Assembly (NCBI GenBank): GCA_001596155.1
Contig: CP014771.1
Span: 1,922,001-1,986,000 of the forward strand
Origin: Hymenobacter psoromatis
Lineage (GTDB): Bacteria; Bacteroidota; Bacteroidia; Cytophagales; Hymenobacteraceae
Length of the DNA: 64,000 nt
Reading direction: 5' to 3'
Shown: piece after piece, positions 9,487-18,674 of the stretch
Layout of the letters: each line of letters begins with the position of its first letter
How positions within the stretch are numbered: position 1 is the stretch's first letter
Notes under the pieces: generated by a model
The model's input: the letters and a program-made list of their open reading frames with translations, nothing else
Databases searched by the model: none
Told to the model about the DNA's origin: nothing
Position numbers and translations under genes: made by a program

Positions 9487-9608
9487 ATGCCAGAATGATT
9501 ATCGGACAAATTCACCTAGCGTTGCCCTAGTTATTACGTTCACGGGGGTAAGTCGGCAGTTTTCAAGGCTGCTCAAGACCGACAGCCGCGCAATGCTTAT
9601 CAGTCAGT

Positions 9609-11012
9609 CTAGTGCCGGCCCATAAAGTATTGCAATCCTAAGCGACTGGCGTACAAAATAGCCAACGTGAATAAAACCAGCCCTATGCTACGTAGGGCTA
9701 CTCGCCATACTGATACTTCTAAAAGATACAGAATATTCATATCCACCCCAAAAGTCACGAATAAACTACTGATACCAAATAACATCATGCCTAAGTTGAG
9801 ATTCTGAACGTAAATCCCTACTCCTAAACTGGCTGCCCTTACTACTACCAGCAGCACAATGCCCCATAAGGCCAGGCGCTGCCGCCGCAATACCGCATAA
9901 ATAGGACTTGTGGCATAGGATGCCAGTCGGAATATGTAATAGTATCCCAGATAAGTAGTGAACACCCCTGCTTCCTCCCAACGTGCGCCGAACACAATCC
10001 GGAAAATCCAGTCACCATAGACGGTGAGGATACCAAAGGGTATCAGACCCACGTATAACAGCTTGTTATAAAGTTCGAGGCACAGTGCGGGAAGACGGTC
10101 AGGCTCATGCCTATGGGTTTCAGTGGCTTTTTGTAAAAAAACCGGCGAAATGGCGGCCCCCATTAGATTAATCGGGAGTTCTAGCAGACTGGTGGAGAAA
10201 GCGTACAAGCCTACCGCCGCCGTGCCAAACGAGCTAGTGAGCACAAGCGTAGGTAATTGAAATGCCAGCGTATTAAGATAGCCACCGGGTGCCGTATAAA
10301 GCGGATATTCTCGGTATTCGTAAGCAACTGCCCGCACCCTTGCCCATGAGAAAGAACGCACAAGTACCCCTAGCCGGTGATTGATACCGCTAAAAAATAC
10401 GGTACCCGTACCCATCAACTTAGTAAATATCTCGCCCAGCAACAACCCTGAAGCGCTGCCATGTAGTAGCAGGCCGGCCCCCAGTGTTAATGCCCGCCCC
10501 GCAACCGAGGTAATAGCATTGATACTGGCCTGCTTGCGAAATTCTTTGGTTCGCAGGTACCAGGCATTCATAATGAGCATCAGGTTATAGATGAATGCCG
10601 TAGCTGGCACGGCATACACCCAGTTCCCTAACGCCTCTATATGCAGCCAGCGTAACAATGGCTCATGCAGCAGCACCAAGGCCAGCGTTACCAGCCCAAA
10701 GTTGCCTACTGCCAGCAATAGACTCAAATGCACTAGGGCATAAAATCGCTTAGTTAGGCGCGGAAGCAGAAAAGCTGACGGATAAGCCAGCGTAGAAATC
10801 ATTGTAACGTTCGAAACGAGCCCATTAAACACGGCAAAAAGCCCATAAGCAGCTGGTGCGTATAGCCGCGACATAATGGGAGAAACCAGAAACCCTATGG
10901 CGGCCATTATAGCCGTTGCAGAAAACATCAGCGCAAAGTTTTGCGCGAAAGAATTGCGTTGCCGAAGTGCTTGCACATTGCGACGCGCTATACCCTGGAT
11001 AGCTTTTATCAC
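9609..11012 (-). CDS. Wzx-type oligosaccharide flippase
   Basis: A 467-residue protein of the MOP/MATE-like fold with about twelve to fourteen membrane helices, starting MIKAIQGIARRNVQALRQRNSF. The phrase FSATAIMAAIGFLVSPIMSRLYAPAAYGLFAVFNGLV near the N-terminus is typical of polysaccharide flippases (first helix followed by the RLY-P-YG turn). Such proteins move undecaprenyl-linked repeat units across the inner membrane for Wzy-dependent polymerisation. The same locus also has an ABC exporter (Wzm/Wzt), which is a different export route, so two products may be made or one system may be a relic. A terminator follows at 9461-9486. Confidence 0.85.
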   Translation of the reverse strand: MIKAIQGIARRNVQALRQRNSFAQNFALMFSATAIMAAIGFLVSPIMSRLYAPAAYGLFAVFNGLVSNVTMISTLAYPSAFLLPRLTKRFYALVHLSLLLAVGNFGLVTLALVLLHEPLLRWLHIEALGNWVYAVPATAFIYNLMLIMNAWYLRTKEFRKQASINAITSVAGRALTLGAGLLLHGSASGLLLGEIFTKLMGTGTVFFSGINHRLGVLVRSFSWARVRAVAYEYREYPLYTAPGGYLNTLAFQLPTLVLTSSFGTAAVGLYAFSTSLLELPINLMGAAISPVFLQKATETHRHEPDRLPALCLELYNKLLYVGLIPFGILTVYGDWIFRIVFGARWEEAGVFTTYLGYYYIFRLASYATSPIYAVLRRQRLALWGIVLLVVVRAASLGVGIYVQNLNLGMMLFGISSLFVTFGVDMNILYLLEVSVWRVALRSIGLVLFTLAILYASRLGLQYFMGRH

Positions 11013-11102
11013 CTTGTGCCTTAGCTCTTTGAAGGGCGTTTGTTTATTAAAAAATTAATTAAATATTCCATTGTTAACAATGAAATATTTTAGCTAAATA
11101 CT

Positions 11103-12215
11103 CTATTCATGATAGTTGTATACCTTGTGCCCACCTTTTAGCAGGTACGCATCGCGGCGAAACAACTCCACGTCGGCCTTCATCATGTCCTTTACCAAAG
11201 AAGCCAGGTCGTGCTTTGGCTCCCAGCCCAGTTTAGTTTTAGCTTTGGTAGGGTCACCAATCAATAATTCTACCTCGGTTGGGCGGAAATAGCGGGGGTC
11301 AATCTCTACTACTACGTCACCCACCTTCACTTTGCTCTCGAGGTTGCTCACGCGCACGACATGTCCTTTTTCGTCCACGCCTTCCCCCGAGAAAGTAACT
11401 TCGATGCCTACTTCAGCAAATGACATTTTCACGAAGTCGCGCACGGTCGTCGTTACGCCGGTGGCAATAACAAAGTCTTCCGGCTCATCTTGTTGCAGAA
11501 TACGCCACATAGCTTCCACGTAATCCTGAGCGTGGCCCCAGTCGCGCTTAGAGTCGATATTGCCGAGGAAGATTCTGCTTTGCAGACCCAATGAGATACG
11601 GGCTACTCCGCGCGTAATCTTGCGCGTCACAAAGGTTTCGCCTCGCAAGGGGCTCTCATGGTTGAATAAGATGCCATTGCAGGCAAACATGCCGTATGCT
11701 TCGCGGTAGTTCACCGTAATCCAGTAGGCATACATTTTGGCTACCGCGTAGGGCGAGCGGGGGTAGAAGGGGGTGGTCTCGCTCTGCGGCACCTGTTGCA
11801 CCAAGCCGTACAGCTCTGAAGTGGAAGCCTGGTAAATACGAGTTTTCTTTTCCAGACCCAAAATGCGGATTGCTTCGAGCAAACGCAGTGTACCAATACC
11901 ATCAGCATTGGCCGTATATTCAGGTGTGTCAAACGACACCTTCACATGCGACATAGCCCCAAGGTTGTAAATCTCGTCGGGCTGAATCTCCTGCACGATG
12001 CGAATCAGGTTCGTCGAATCGTTCAGGTCACCGTAGTGCAGCGTTAAGCGCACATTGCTCTCGTGAGGGTCTTGGTAGAGGTGGTCAATCCGGTCAGTAT
12101 TGAACAACGACGAACGGCGCTTGAGGCCGTGTACCTGATACCCTTTTTCAAGGAGTAACTCAGCTAAGTACGCGCCATCTTGGCCCGTAATTCCCGTGAT
12201 AAGGGCAACTTTCAT
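11103..12215 (-). CDS. gmd: GDP-mannose 4,6-dehydratase
   Basis: A 370-residue SDR enzyme converting GDP-D-mannose to GDP-4-keto-6-deoxy-D-mannose, the first step to GDP-L-fucose. The start [20 protein letters not shown] was chosen because the NADP-binding GITGQDG must lie at the N-terminus; the frame is open 14 codons further. Other motifs are STSELYG (catalytic Ser/Thr region), [15 protein letters not shown] (Tyr-x-x-x-Lys) and [18 protein letters not shown]. The length fits the family. The partner fcl lies 13 kb away at 25280, an unusual separation. A TANNTTTG-like box lies at 12278-12285, about 65 bases before the start. Confidence 0.95.
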   Translation of the reverse strand: MKVALITGITGQDGAYLAELLLEKGYQVHGLKRRSSLFNTDRIDHLYQDPHESNVRLTLHYGDLNDSTNLIRIVQEIQPDEIYNLGAMSHVKVSFDTPEYTANADGIGTLRLLEAIRILGLEKKTRIYQASTSELYGLVQQVPQSETTPFYPRSPYAVAKMYAYWITVNYREAYGMFACNGILFNHESPLRGETFVTRKITRGVARISLGLQSRIFLGNIDSKRDWGHAQDYVEAMWRILQQDEPEDFVIATGVTTTVRDFVKMSFAEVGIEVTFSGEGVDEKGHVVRVSNLESKVKVGDVVVEIDPRYFRPTEVELLIGDPTKAKTKLGWEPKHDLASLVKDMMKADVELFRRDAYLLKGGHKVYNYHE

Positions 12216-12277
12216 ACAAATTCTATTAGGTGTAGAGTCGTTCGTATTTTTGCGCAAGCGATTTACAATTCTGCCCT

Positions 12278-12285
12278 CAAAAGTA
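12278..12285 (-). promoter_or_regulatory. candidate -7 promoter element for gmd
   Basis: On the minus strand the sequence reads TACTTTTG, an exact fit to the Bacteroidota -7 consensus TANNTTTG, about 65 bases before the gmd ATG. No clear TTTG at -33 was found, so this is a moderate call. Confidence 0.4.
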
Positions 12286-12342
12286 CGGACAATCGACGGC
12301 CTTTGGGTATTCTATCCGGCGGACCTAATGCATAGGTAGCAG

Positions 12343-13380
12343 TTAATATTTTACCAATAACTGGGTTAGCTCGCGGGTCCGGCACGAGGTGTAGTGCTTA
12401 GCTAGTATCTCGCGGTGCACGTCGAAGCCAGGCTTTTTTTGTTGCAAATAGTCTAGCATAGTTTGCTCGAATTCCTCGTAATTCTCAATGTTGGGACACA
12501 CACGCTTCAATTCATAGTACGCAGTTTCCTCATTGTCGGGGTAGCGACCTAGCAGCAGACATTGGGCGCTCAGCAATTCCAAGTAGCGGGGTGTTACAGG
12601 GTTGAATCCACCGGTACGCTTTTCGCCTCCATCGAGACCAGGGGTACTGTAGAACGATATTTTGCTGGCTCGTAGCAGCCGCACGTAGTCTTCACGGCTC
12701 TGGAACTTGCCTATCATGCCGCGCTGGTTCGATACGTAGTATAACTCTCCGTTGACTTCCTGCTGGTATAGGTACTCAGTGTTGGGATATTGTTGCACAA
12801 ACCGCTCCAAGTAATCACGCAGGCGCTGGTTAGTGCGGATATTGAGCCTTCCAGCCAACAGAATATCATACTCCTTGATATAGGTCACCCCTGGTTCCAA
12901 CCGGTAGCGGTCCGACAAACTCAAACCCAAGTGCTCGATGGGTAGCGGACAATTATTTTCTTTTAAAAAATTCAGCGCCTCCAGGCTCGACACCAGTATT
13001 AGTTTGCAGTCGCGGTAGGTGTGGTAAAACTCGGCCAAGTCGGTGTGCTTCCAGAAATCGACCAGAATAGGCACCGCTTGCGCTGAAGTAGTGAAGTTGG
13101 GTTCGGTTGCCACATATAGCTCAAACACCAGATTGAGGCCGCCCCGGCGGCGGGCACTAAACTGCTCCACCGCCTTATTAAGACTGGCCAGGGTGTCCGT
13201 GCCCAGCTTATTGGTTATCTGCTTAGTGACCCGGTTTATCAGCATCTTACGATGCAAGGGCTTAGCATCAAGCACTGGTATATTTAAGTCGTGTCCCAGG
13301 TCTTCTTCCCACTCAAAAATCAGTTGGTAGCTAGGGTTGTGCTCAAAAGCGCGTGCGGATAAGATAGCGGCAATCCTCAT
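12343..13380 (-). CDS. glycosyltransferase-like protein (CgeB/GT1-type C-terminus)
   Basis: A 345-residue protein starting MRIAAILSARAFEHNPSYQL. The second half carries YDILLAGRLNIRTNQRLRDYL, ASKISFYSTPGLDGGEKRTGGFNPVTPRYLELLSAQCLLLGRYPDNEETAY, which has the layout of the C-terminal half of GT-B enzymes of the CgeB-like group (a loop with R-x-x-E-L-L-A-x-G). The N-terminal half is not recognised. It lies between gmd and the GT61 gene on the same strand, so a role in glycan assembly is likely but the reaction is unknown. Confidence 0.6.
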   Translation of the reverse strand: MRIAAILSARAFEHNPSYQLIFEWEEDLGHDLNIPVLDAKPLHRKMLINRVTKQITNKLGTDTLASLNKAVEQFSARRRGGLNLVFELYVATEPNFTTSAQAVPILVDFWKHTDLAEFYHTYRDCKLILVSSLEALNFLKENNCPLPIEHLGLSLSDRYRLEPGVTYIKEYDILLAGRLNIRTNQRLRDYLERFVQQYPNTEYLYQQEVNGELYYVSNQRGMIGKFQSREDYVRLLRASKISFYSTPGLDGGEKRTGGFNPVTPRYLELLSAQCLLLGRYPDNEETAYYELKRVCPNIENYEEFEQTMLDYLQQKKPGFDVHREILAKHYTSCRTRELTQLLVKY

Positions 13381-13471
13381 ACTCCTAGATTATGTATTTT
13401 AAAGTAAGGCCAGCGCTTATGCCATAGGCCGTCGTCAGCGGCTGAACAGCGTCCTCGCTTTTTTATAAAAA

Positions 13472-14632
13472 TTACTTGTTCATTAATTGCAACAACTTCT
13501 CAAACGCAGTGATATCTACTTGCAGATGAGCCTCATTAGTTAGCATCTCATCACCCATACCAGCGCAGGGCAGGCAATAATAGGGCAGTTGCAAAGCACT
13601 AGCCATTCGGAAATAAATAAGATTTTCAAAGTCCTTATTTTTTTTACAAATAATTTTATCTCTATTCATTAGCTCTCCAACCCGCGCCGCCGAGGGCAAA
13701 AAAAGCATATTAGTCAAGCCAGCACCGTGAATACTAATGAATTGCTCGGTTTCAGCCATAAGCTTTATCTGCTCCACAAAAGACAGGTTTTCAAACTCAA
13801 CGATTTCGTATTTGTACTGCTTCAGCATTTCTTCAATAGCGTGTTCGTTGACCAGACGACGTACACGCTGCGAACGCCGGGATACATAAACCCGACGGTG
13901 GGGCACAGGCAGTTGCCCGGCGGTGTACAACTTGGCCAGCAACTGTTCCCGCACCTGACGCAGCAAGGTCGGGTGCTGGTAGCCAGGAGCAGTTACGTGG
14001 TCAGGCACCAGCAAATCGACATTTACCAGCGTATGTCCTGGCTCTAGCAGCAGCAGTTCGGAGAAGCCCAGCATGGCGGCCGACTCCCATACGAAAGCAG
14101 CTACGGGGGCTGGCATTAGCAAGCGACAATCCGCATAATTAGCTTGGAGTAGCAGTAAGCGCGGCAGCGAATCTACCAGCCAATGATAATAATTAGCACC
14201 GGTCCACTGGTTATGCACCAAGGCCAAGGGACGAGCATCAGGCGACACTCGTTTTTTCTTACCAATCCACTCCTTGAATAAATAGGCATCGTTGTAGTTT
14301 TCCTCTTCGCGAGGATGGGCCAAAGCCGGCAAAAAGATGCGCAGCTTACGGAATACCACCATGTGCCAGGATACCACTGTCTGCCGTAGAAAATGCAAAT
14401 AAACGGGAGGCAACGCAATAGACTCGTGAAAATAAGGCTGCATTGCCGCCGGTAGCTCCTCTATATTAACCGGCAGCGTCGGCAAGAACGAACCAGATTC
14501 TGCCAGCAATAAGGCGCGCTTACCGAAAGACGTTTGTTGGTTAGCTATTCGTCGAATAATAGCATTTACTAAATTAATAAATAATCTGTATATAAATGAT
14601 TTCTTCACGCTATAACTGGCAAATTTTAACAT
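13472..14632 (-). CDS. glycosyltransferase family 61 (DUF563)
   Basis: A 386-residue protein. GT61 hallmarks are HNQWTGANYYHWLVDSLPRLLLLQ (about 162-185), RVYVSRRSQRVRRLVNE and ISIHGAGLTNMLFLPSAARVGEL near the C-terminus, where the His-Gly-Ala-Gly-x-x-N turn is characteristic. Family members transfer xylose, GlcNAc or other sugars; in bacteria they are found in capsule and LPS loci. Since UDP-xylose can be made by ugd and uxs of this locus, a xylosyltransferase role is possible but unproven. A perfect AT-rich hairpin (14636-14679) ends three bases before the ATG and could hide the start from ribosomes. Confidence 0.85.
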   Translation of the reverse strand: MLKFASYSVKKSFIYRLFINLVNAIIRRIANQQTSFGKRALLLAESGSFLPTLPVNIEELPAAMQPYFHESIALPPVYLHFLRQTVVSWHMVVFRKLRIFLPALAHPREEENYNDAYLFKEWIGKKKRVSPDARPLALVHNQWTGANYYHWLVDSLPRLLLLQANYADCRLLMPAPVAAFVWESAAMLGFSELLLLEPGHTLVNVDLLVPDHVTAPGYQHPTLLRQVREQLLAKLYTAGQLPVPHRRVYVSRRSQRVRRLVNEHAIEEMLKQYKYEIVEFENLSFVEQIKLMAETEQFISIHGAGLTNMLFLPSAARVGELMNRDKIICKKNKDFENLIYFRMASALQLPYYCLPCAGMGDEMLTNEAHLQVDITAFEKLLQLMNK

Positions 14633-14635
14633 GAC

Positions 14636-14679
14636 TTAATACAATTACTTAAAAAGTAATTTTTAAGTAATTGTATTAA
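14636..14679 (-). promoter_or_regulatory. perfect AT-rich stem-loop just before the GT61 start codon
   Basis: Left arm 14636-14654 and right arm 14661-14679 are exact reverse complements of 19 bases with a 6-base loop. On the minus strand the hairpin sits directly 5' of the ATG at 14632. It may act as a terminator, a translation block or an mRNA-processing site; the sequence alone does not decide. Confidence 0.6.
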
Positions 14680-14818
14680 ATAAAAAGCGATTACTTAATG
14701 TGGTAATTAGTCTATTTAGTACGCGACATTGCCGTCAGCCAATATTATTTTAAAACGAAATGGATAATAACTGAAATGAAAATATGCCGTACTTATCAGC
14801 TAAGCGACCAGCAATAAT

Positions 14819-15943
14819 TTATGCGCATTGAGTAATGAGGCTTAGAAAAGACTGTTCAGGATTGGAATCTACAAGGACTAGCGTGCGATTGAAAGCATTC
14901 TCACCTAATTGCTTCAATTGAGCGCGATGATTCCATACTTTCTCCAGCCCTTGCGAAAGATACTTAGCTTTGGGTTCGCCAATCATGAAGCCAGTTTGAC
15001 CATCCACTACATAACGCTCCACTCCGCCTACGTCAGTAGCTAATACCGTCCTGCCCGCCAACATAGCTTCTACTACTACCATCGGCACCCCTTCGATAGT
15101 AGAGGACAGCACCAGCACTTGGTTAGTTTCCCAGATATGGTCTACATCGCTTATATGACCTTGTAGCGTTACTTTGTCCTGAAGAGTATAGAAGTCAATC
15201 AGTCGGCGGATATGCTGCTCATCAGGGCCACGACCATAAATTTTTAGACTGAAATCGCGCGTGCGCCATATATCACCGCTCAAGGCTTCTAATAGTAGGT
15301 CCTGCCCCTTAGTAAGGCAATCAAGCGATGCTACCGAAGCCAGCAACAGCTTGTCGGAGTGTGGGTAGGGCTTGATAGAAGCTTCACGAATGTTCACCGG
15401 GTTATTTACTACCTGGTAAACGCCCATTGAATGCGCTAGTTGTCGCTCTGCACACTGCCGGTTGCGCTCCGATACAAATAAGCGCAGAGCCGCCCCCTCT
15501 AGCACGGAGATTGCGTAGCCACGCAGGTTTTCAGGTACTATATCACCGTATTCAAAAGCATTGTGCTCTAAAATAATGTACGGCTTGCCTTTGTTCGATA
15601 CGTAGTCAGTGATAGCGTGAAAGGCGCAGATGTCCCACAGGATGCCGCTGGAAATTATGTAGACATCGGCATTCATTGATGGAAATACCTGCGATTTAGG
15701 CTTTTGCAGCCCCATTCGTACTGCCATGCGGTCAGTCAAGGCGCGACTGTCGTGCTGGTAGAACTTAGTTTCAACGCCTGCCTCGCGCAGCTTCGCAATG
15801 CGAGGCGACACCGGGTCCCAATGCATCGTCAGTGATTGCACTTCCAGCCCTTGTTGCGTGGCCAGTAATGCGGTTTTCGACCATAGTTCTTCGCTGCCGC
15901 CCCACGGCGCTACGCACATCAACGAAACGAACCCTATTTTCAT
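14819..15943 (-). CDS. glycosyltransferase family 4
   Basis: A 374-residue GT-B enzyme. The start MKIGFVSLMCVAPWGGSEEL at 15943 was chosen since it begins with the first Rossmann strand and the glycine-rich acceptor loop; the frame stays open to 16015 inside the previous gene. C-terminal donor-site motifs are LLLASVASLDCLTKGQDLLLEAL, LKIYGRGPDEQHIRRLI, VTLQGHISDV and STIEGVPMVVVEAMLAGRTVLATDVGGVERYV (the E-x7-E pair). It likely adds a hexose from a nucleotide donor. It follows the GT2 gene at 15963 after 19 bases and so is probably co-transcribed with it. Confidence 0.9.
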   Translation of the reverse strand: MKIGFVSLMCVAPWGGSEELWSKTALLATQQGLEVQSLTMHWDPVSPRIAKLREAGVETKFYQHDSRALTDRMAVRMGLQKPKSQVFPSMNADVYIISSGILWDICAFHAITDYVSNKGKPYIILEHNAFEYGDIVPENLRGYAISVLEGAALRLFVSERNRQCAERQLAHSMGVYQVVNNPVNIREASIKPYPHSDKLLLASVASLDCLTKGQDLLLEALSGDIWRTRDFSLKIYGRGPDEQHIRRLIDFYTLQDKVTLQGHISDVDHIWETNQVLVLSSTIEGVPMVVVEAMLAGRTVLATDVGGVERYVVDGQTGFMIGEPKAKYLSQGLEKVWNHRAQLKQLGENAFNRTLVLVDSNPEQSFLSLITQCA

Positions 15944-15962
15944 CTTTTCTAAGTACTTGTTT

Positions 15963-16859
15963 TCAGCGTTGACCAACTGTTCTGGCCCAGCCGTGCTGCC
16001 AGTAGTAACTAGCATATAGCCAACATAGCCAAGCAGTATGGCGAGCCAGAGGTTTTAATCTTAAGCAACGAAGCAGGTAGCGCAATGCCATACGCGCCGG
16101 CAATTTTTGCTCCACAATCCGCTGCACAAAGGTCTCCGTGAGGCTGTACTCCAGATTTTGCTCGTTGTGGGAACTAATGGGAGCAACGCCCAACGGCAGG
16201 TGCCAGTTGTGCTTGCGGTAGAATACATCAGCAAATTCCGTCCACGAGTCATTGTAGCTACCCATTGAATAATGCGTAACTCCTATTTCCAGAGTTACGC
16301 AGACACGATAGAAGGGGAATATATTGGCGCAAAAATCTACATCGTAGAAGTGAAAGCCCGGAAAAATTTTGCTGTCGAACGGGTGCTTCTGCCAAACTTC
16401 CTTGCGGGTACACATCCACATACCATCCACAACTGCCACATCTACTACTAGCTTATCTTCGGGGTTTGAGTATACGTAGTCATGATATTCACCCTTGGGT
16501 CCCGCATTAAGCACGTTTGAGCTTAGATACTTATTACCGCAAGCCCACCAGGTGCCCGGTGCCTTCGGAAACCATTTGCCTCCAATAACCCCAATTACCC
16601 CGATGGAATTATCAAGTAACACCCGCTCCACCACTTTGCCCCAGTCGTTGGTGCGGAAAGCAATGTCTTCATGCACGAAACAAAGTAAGCTATAGGTGGC
16701 TTGCGCCGCACCAATATTATAAGCTTCGCAGATGCCATGCTGCCTTTGGCTATTATCAATGGCGATTAACTCATACTCCACACCAATAGTTGCTGCTATA
16801 TTTTGACTAACACTGGTTAACGCATCAGCATCACGAGAGCAAATAATAATTGAAAGCAT
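15963..16859 (-). CDS. glycosyltransferase, GT2-like, paralog of the gene at 17274
   Basis: A 298-residue protein starting MLSIIICSRDADALTSVSQNIA. It has the GT-A layout: LSIIICSRD, YELIAIDNSQRQHGICEAYNIGAAQATYSLLCFVHEDIAF (the HED triplet takes the place of DxD), then VIGVIGGKWFPKAPGTWWACG and FPGFHFYDVDFCANIF. It shares this whole plan with the gene at 17274 and with the decayed copy at 18331-18668. Such enzymes are frequent in rhamnan-like and capsule loci. The specificity is unknown. Confidence 0.8.
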   Translation of the reverse strand: MLSIIICSRDADALTSVSQNIAATIGVEYELIAIDNSQRQHGICEAYNIGAAQATYSLLCFVHEDIAFRTNDWGKVVERVLLDNSIGVIGVIGGKWFPKAPGTWWACGNKYLSSNVLNAGPKGEYHDYVYSNPEDKLVVDVAVVDGMWMCTRKEVWQKHPFDSKIFPGFHFYDVDFCANIFPFYRVCVTLEIGVTHYSMGSYNDSWTEFADVFYRKHNWHLPLGVAPISSHNEQNLEYSLTETFVQRIVEQKLPARMALRYLLRCLRLKPLARHTAWLCWLYASYYWQHGWARTVGQR

Positions 16860-17072
16860 AGAAATAATAGGCGATAATCCAATTGAGAATGATAAAATAA
16901 ATCAGAATAAATACCTATTAGAAATGAACTTAGGTTAAAATCAGAAGAATTAACTCTTAAAAAACATCGTCTTTTATAAGCCAGTAGTTTGACTAAGAAT
17001 GATACTTGGTGTTATCATAAAGTATTTGTCGGCTAAGTACCCGTTGGTAAATACTTTATGTTAAATCAGACG

Positions 17073-17169
17073 GTCATGCTGAGCTTGCCGAAGCATCTCT
17101 ACTGCGTAACTAACTCTAAACGTTAAGATTACTCTCGTGGTGGAGATGCTTCGACAAGCTCAGCATGAC
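17073..17169. repeat. dispersed palindrome, GTCATGCTGAGCTTG family, copy 1
   Basis: Arms 17073-17099 and 17143-17169 are 27-base reverse complements with one mismatch, around a 43-base spacer. The arm begins GTCATGCTGAGCTTG and ends AAGCATCTC. The same arm occurs at 48633-48733, so it is a repeat family and not a local hairpin. It resembles REP-like elements that litter Hymenobacter genomes (from memory, not searched). Confidence 0.8.
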
Positions 17170-17204
17170 GTTCTTTTATAGCAAACTAATTAGCAAGGGG
17201 TACT

Positions 17205-17244
17205 CAGTACTTAAAAACGTAAAGCTTTATGTTTTTAAGTACTG
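17205..17244 (-). terminator. hairpin after the GT2 gene, possible terminator
   Basis: Arms 17205-17224 and 17225-17244 pair over 20 bases with one G-U type mismatch and no loop bases beyond the turn. It lies 30 bases past the stop of the gene at 17274. There is no good U-run behind it, so termination is only one possible role. Confidence 0.4.
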
Positions 17245-17273
17245 GTTAAATCTCTAAACAGTTTTGCTATTTA

Positions 17274-18149
17274 TTAGGTGTTTATGTTAAAAAACTTTTT
17301 TTTGAAAAATTTCTTAACCAACCACAATGTGTCCCTGTTAAAAGGCTCCAACAACAAGCAGCGCAGTAGTAAGTTGACGCCTCTGCCAAATGAAACATTT
17401 ACGTTTATATACCCAGACATAAATTCATGAAAAACTTTTAAAGTAATCGCTTTTTCTTCATCAACTGCCAACTGAATACTACCAAAAGGAAGATAAGAAC
17501 GTCGTACTAAATAATACTTAGAAACATTATCATACCAGGACTTATTGTAAGAACCAGTAGAAAAATGCTCAACAGAAATGCCCAAATTTACATATATTTT
17601 GTATTTAACAAATATTCTGGTACAAAAGTCTATATCATAACAGTGAAATTCAGGAAAATCACCTTGGTCAAAACGAAATTCAGCCCATACTTCCTTTCGA
17701 CAGCACATCCATAAGCCATCAACTACAGCTACCGAAAACAAGGTTTCTTCGGTGGGGCGAACATCAATAGAAGTTGATTCACCCCCAACAGTGTGAATGA
17801 CCTTCATCCGTATATACTTCGGCCCTGAGAGTGCATACCAGCTCGCGGGAGCATCCACCATGTACGCGCCGCCAGCAACGCCTAAAACTCCCGTTTTTAT
17901 ATCAGCCAATAGGGGAACTACTAATTTCCCCCAATCTGGCGTATGAAAGCGGATATCTTCGTGCATAAAACACAAATTATCGTACTTGCTTTTTCCTGCT
18001 CCTATATTATAGGCCTCGCATATTCCATACTGCCCTTCACTATTATCGATACCAATAATTTCGTATGGAATACCAATTGTATTTTCAACATCCTGCGATA
18101 CTTCTTTTAAAGCTTGAGCATTTCGAGAGCAAATGACGATGGAAATCAC
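17274..18149 (-). CDS. glycosyltransferase, GT2-like, paralog of the gene at 15963
   Basis: A 291-residue protein starting MISIVICSRNAQALKEVSQDVE. It shares with its neighbour the order SIVICSRNA, YEIIGIDNSEGQYGICEAYNIGAGKSKYDNLCFMHEDIRF, LGVAGGAYMVDAPASWYAL, VDGLWMCCRKEVWAEFRFD and FPEFHCYDIDFC. The DNA is strongly AT-rich with many A and T third positions, unlike the neighbour at 15963, so the two copies were probably gained separately or one has drifted. The N-terminal half of a third copy lies just upstream as a pseudogene (18331-18668). Function: probable sugar transfer to a lipid-linked glycan. Confidence 0.78.
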   Translation of the reverse strand: MISIVICSRNAQALKEVSQDVENTIGIPYEIIGIDNSEGQYGICEAYNIGAGKSKYDNLCFMHEDIRFHTPDWGKLVVPLLADIKTGVLGVAGGAYMVDAPASWYALSGPKYIRMKVIHTVGGESTSIDVRPTEETLFSVAVVDGLWMCCRKEVWAEFRFDQGDFPEFHCYDIDFCTRIFVKYKIYVNLGISVEHFSTGSYNKSWYDNVSKYYLVRRSYLPFGSIQLAVDEEKAITLKVFHEFMSGYINVNVSFGRGVNLLLRCLLLEPFNRDTLWLVKKFFKKKFFNINT

Positions 18150-18330
18150 AGAGTAATGAGAAAAGTAAAAAATTTGAGCGATTATAATTTACAAATCGTC
18201 TTACTTTTTATTGAGTGAATCAGTATAAACCTGCTGCAACGTTTTTTAATATGACTTATTTTTCATATTGTTTGTAAATTGAAATAATGAACGCAGCTTG
18301 CTGCTTCATCTGATAGCTACTGCACGATAC

Positions 18331-18668
18331 TCAAACATGTGGCTTCGGAGTAGGCCAATTCAAACGGCTATCCCGAAAGTACCACCGGCCTGTAGCTACT
18401 GCCGACCACGCCCAGCAGCTACAAGCCGGGTTTTGCTGAAAAGTGGTAATTACCAGTTGTTCCCAATCAGAATTTTCAAAGCTAATAACCTAGTGCATAA
18501 AACAAAATATTTCATAATTTTTTTACTTGAATCGCTCACTATAACTCTGTAATATACTATATTTCCTATTGCTGTTATCCAGGGGGGGTAATTTCGTACG
18601 GCACTCCAGTAGTTTCTTGCCAATTACACGAGACCTATTGCAAAACCGTTGGTAATAATTGAAATCAT
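18331..18668 (-). pseudogene. decayed GT2-like glycosyltransferase, third paralog
   Basis: Reading the minus strand from the ATG at 18668 gives MISIIT, then after frame changes NWQETTGVPYEIT, LDNSNRKYS and finally KNYEIFCFMH, a stop, then VISFENSDWEQLV. These match, in order, MISIVI, TIGIPYEII, IDNSEGQYG, SKYDNLCFMHEDIRF and TPDWGKLV of the intact paralog at 17274. At least two frameshifts and two in-frame stops are present and the similarity fades near 18331, so roughly the first third of a gene survives. The flanking gaps up to 18150 and 18674 hold nothing else that I can support. Confidence 0.75.
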
Positions 18669-18674
18669 TGCAGG

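Larger units (their letters stand above)
16860..17273. other. 414-base AT-rich intergenic stretch with two palindromes
   Basis: No coding sequence is seen here between the two paralogous glycosyltransferases. It holds the dispersed palindrome at 17073-17169 and an unrelated near-perfect hairpin at 17205-17244, each described separately. The rest is AT-rich without clear signal. Confidence 0.6.
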
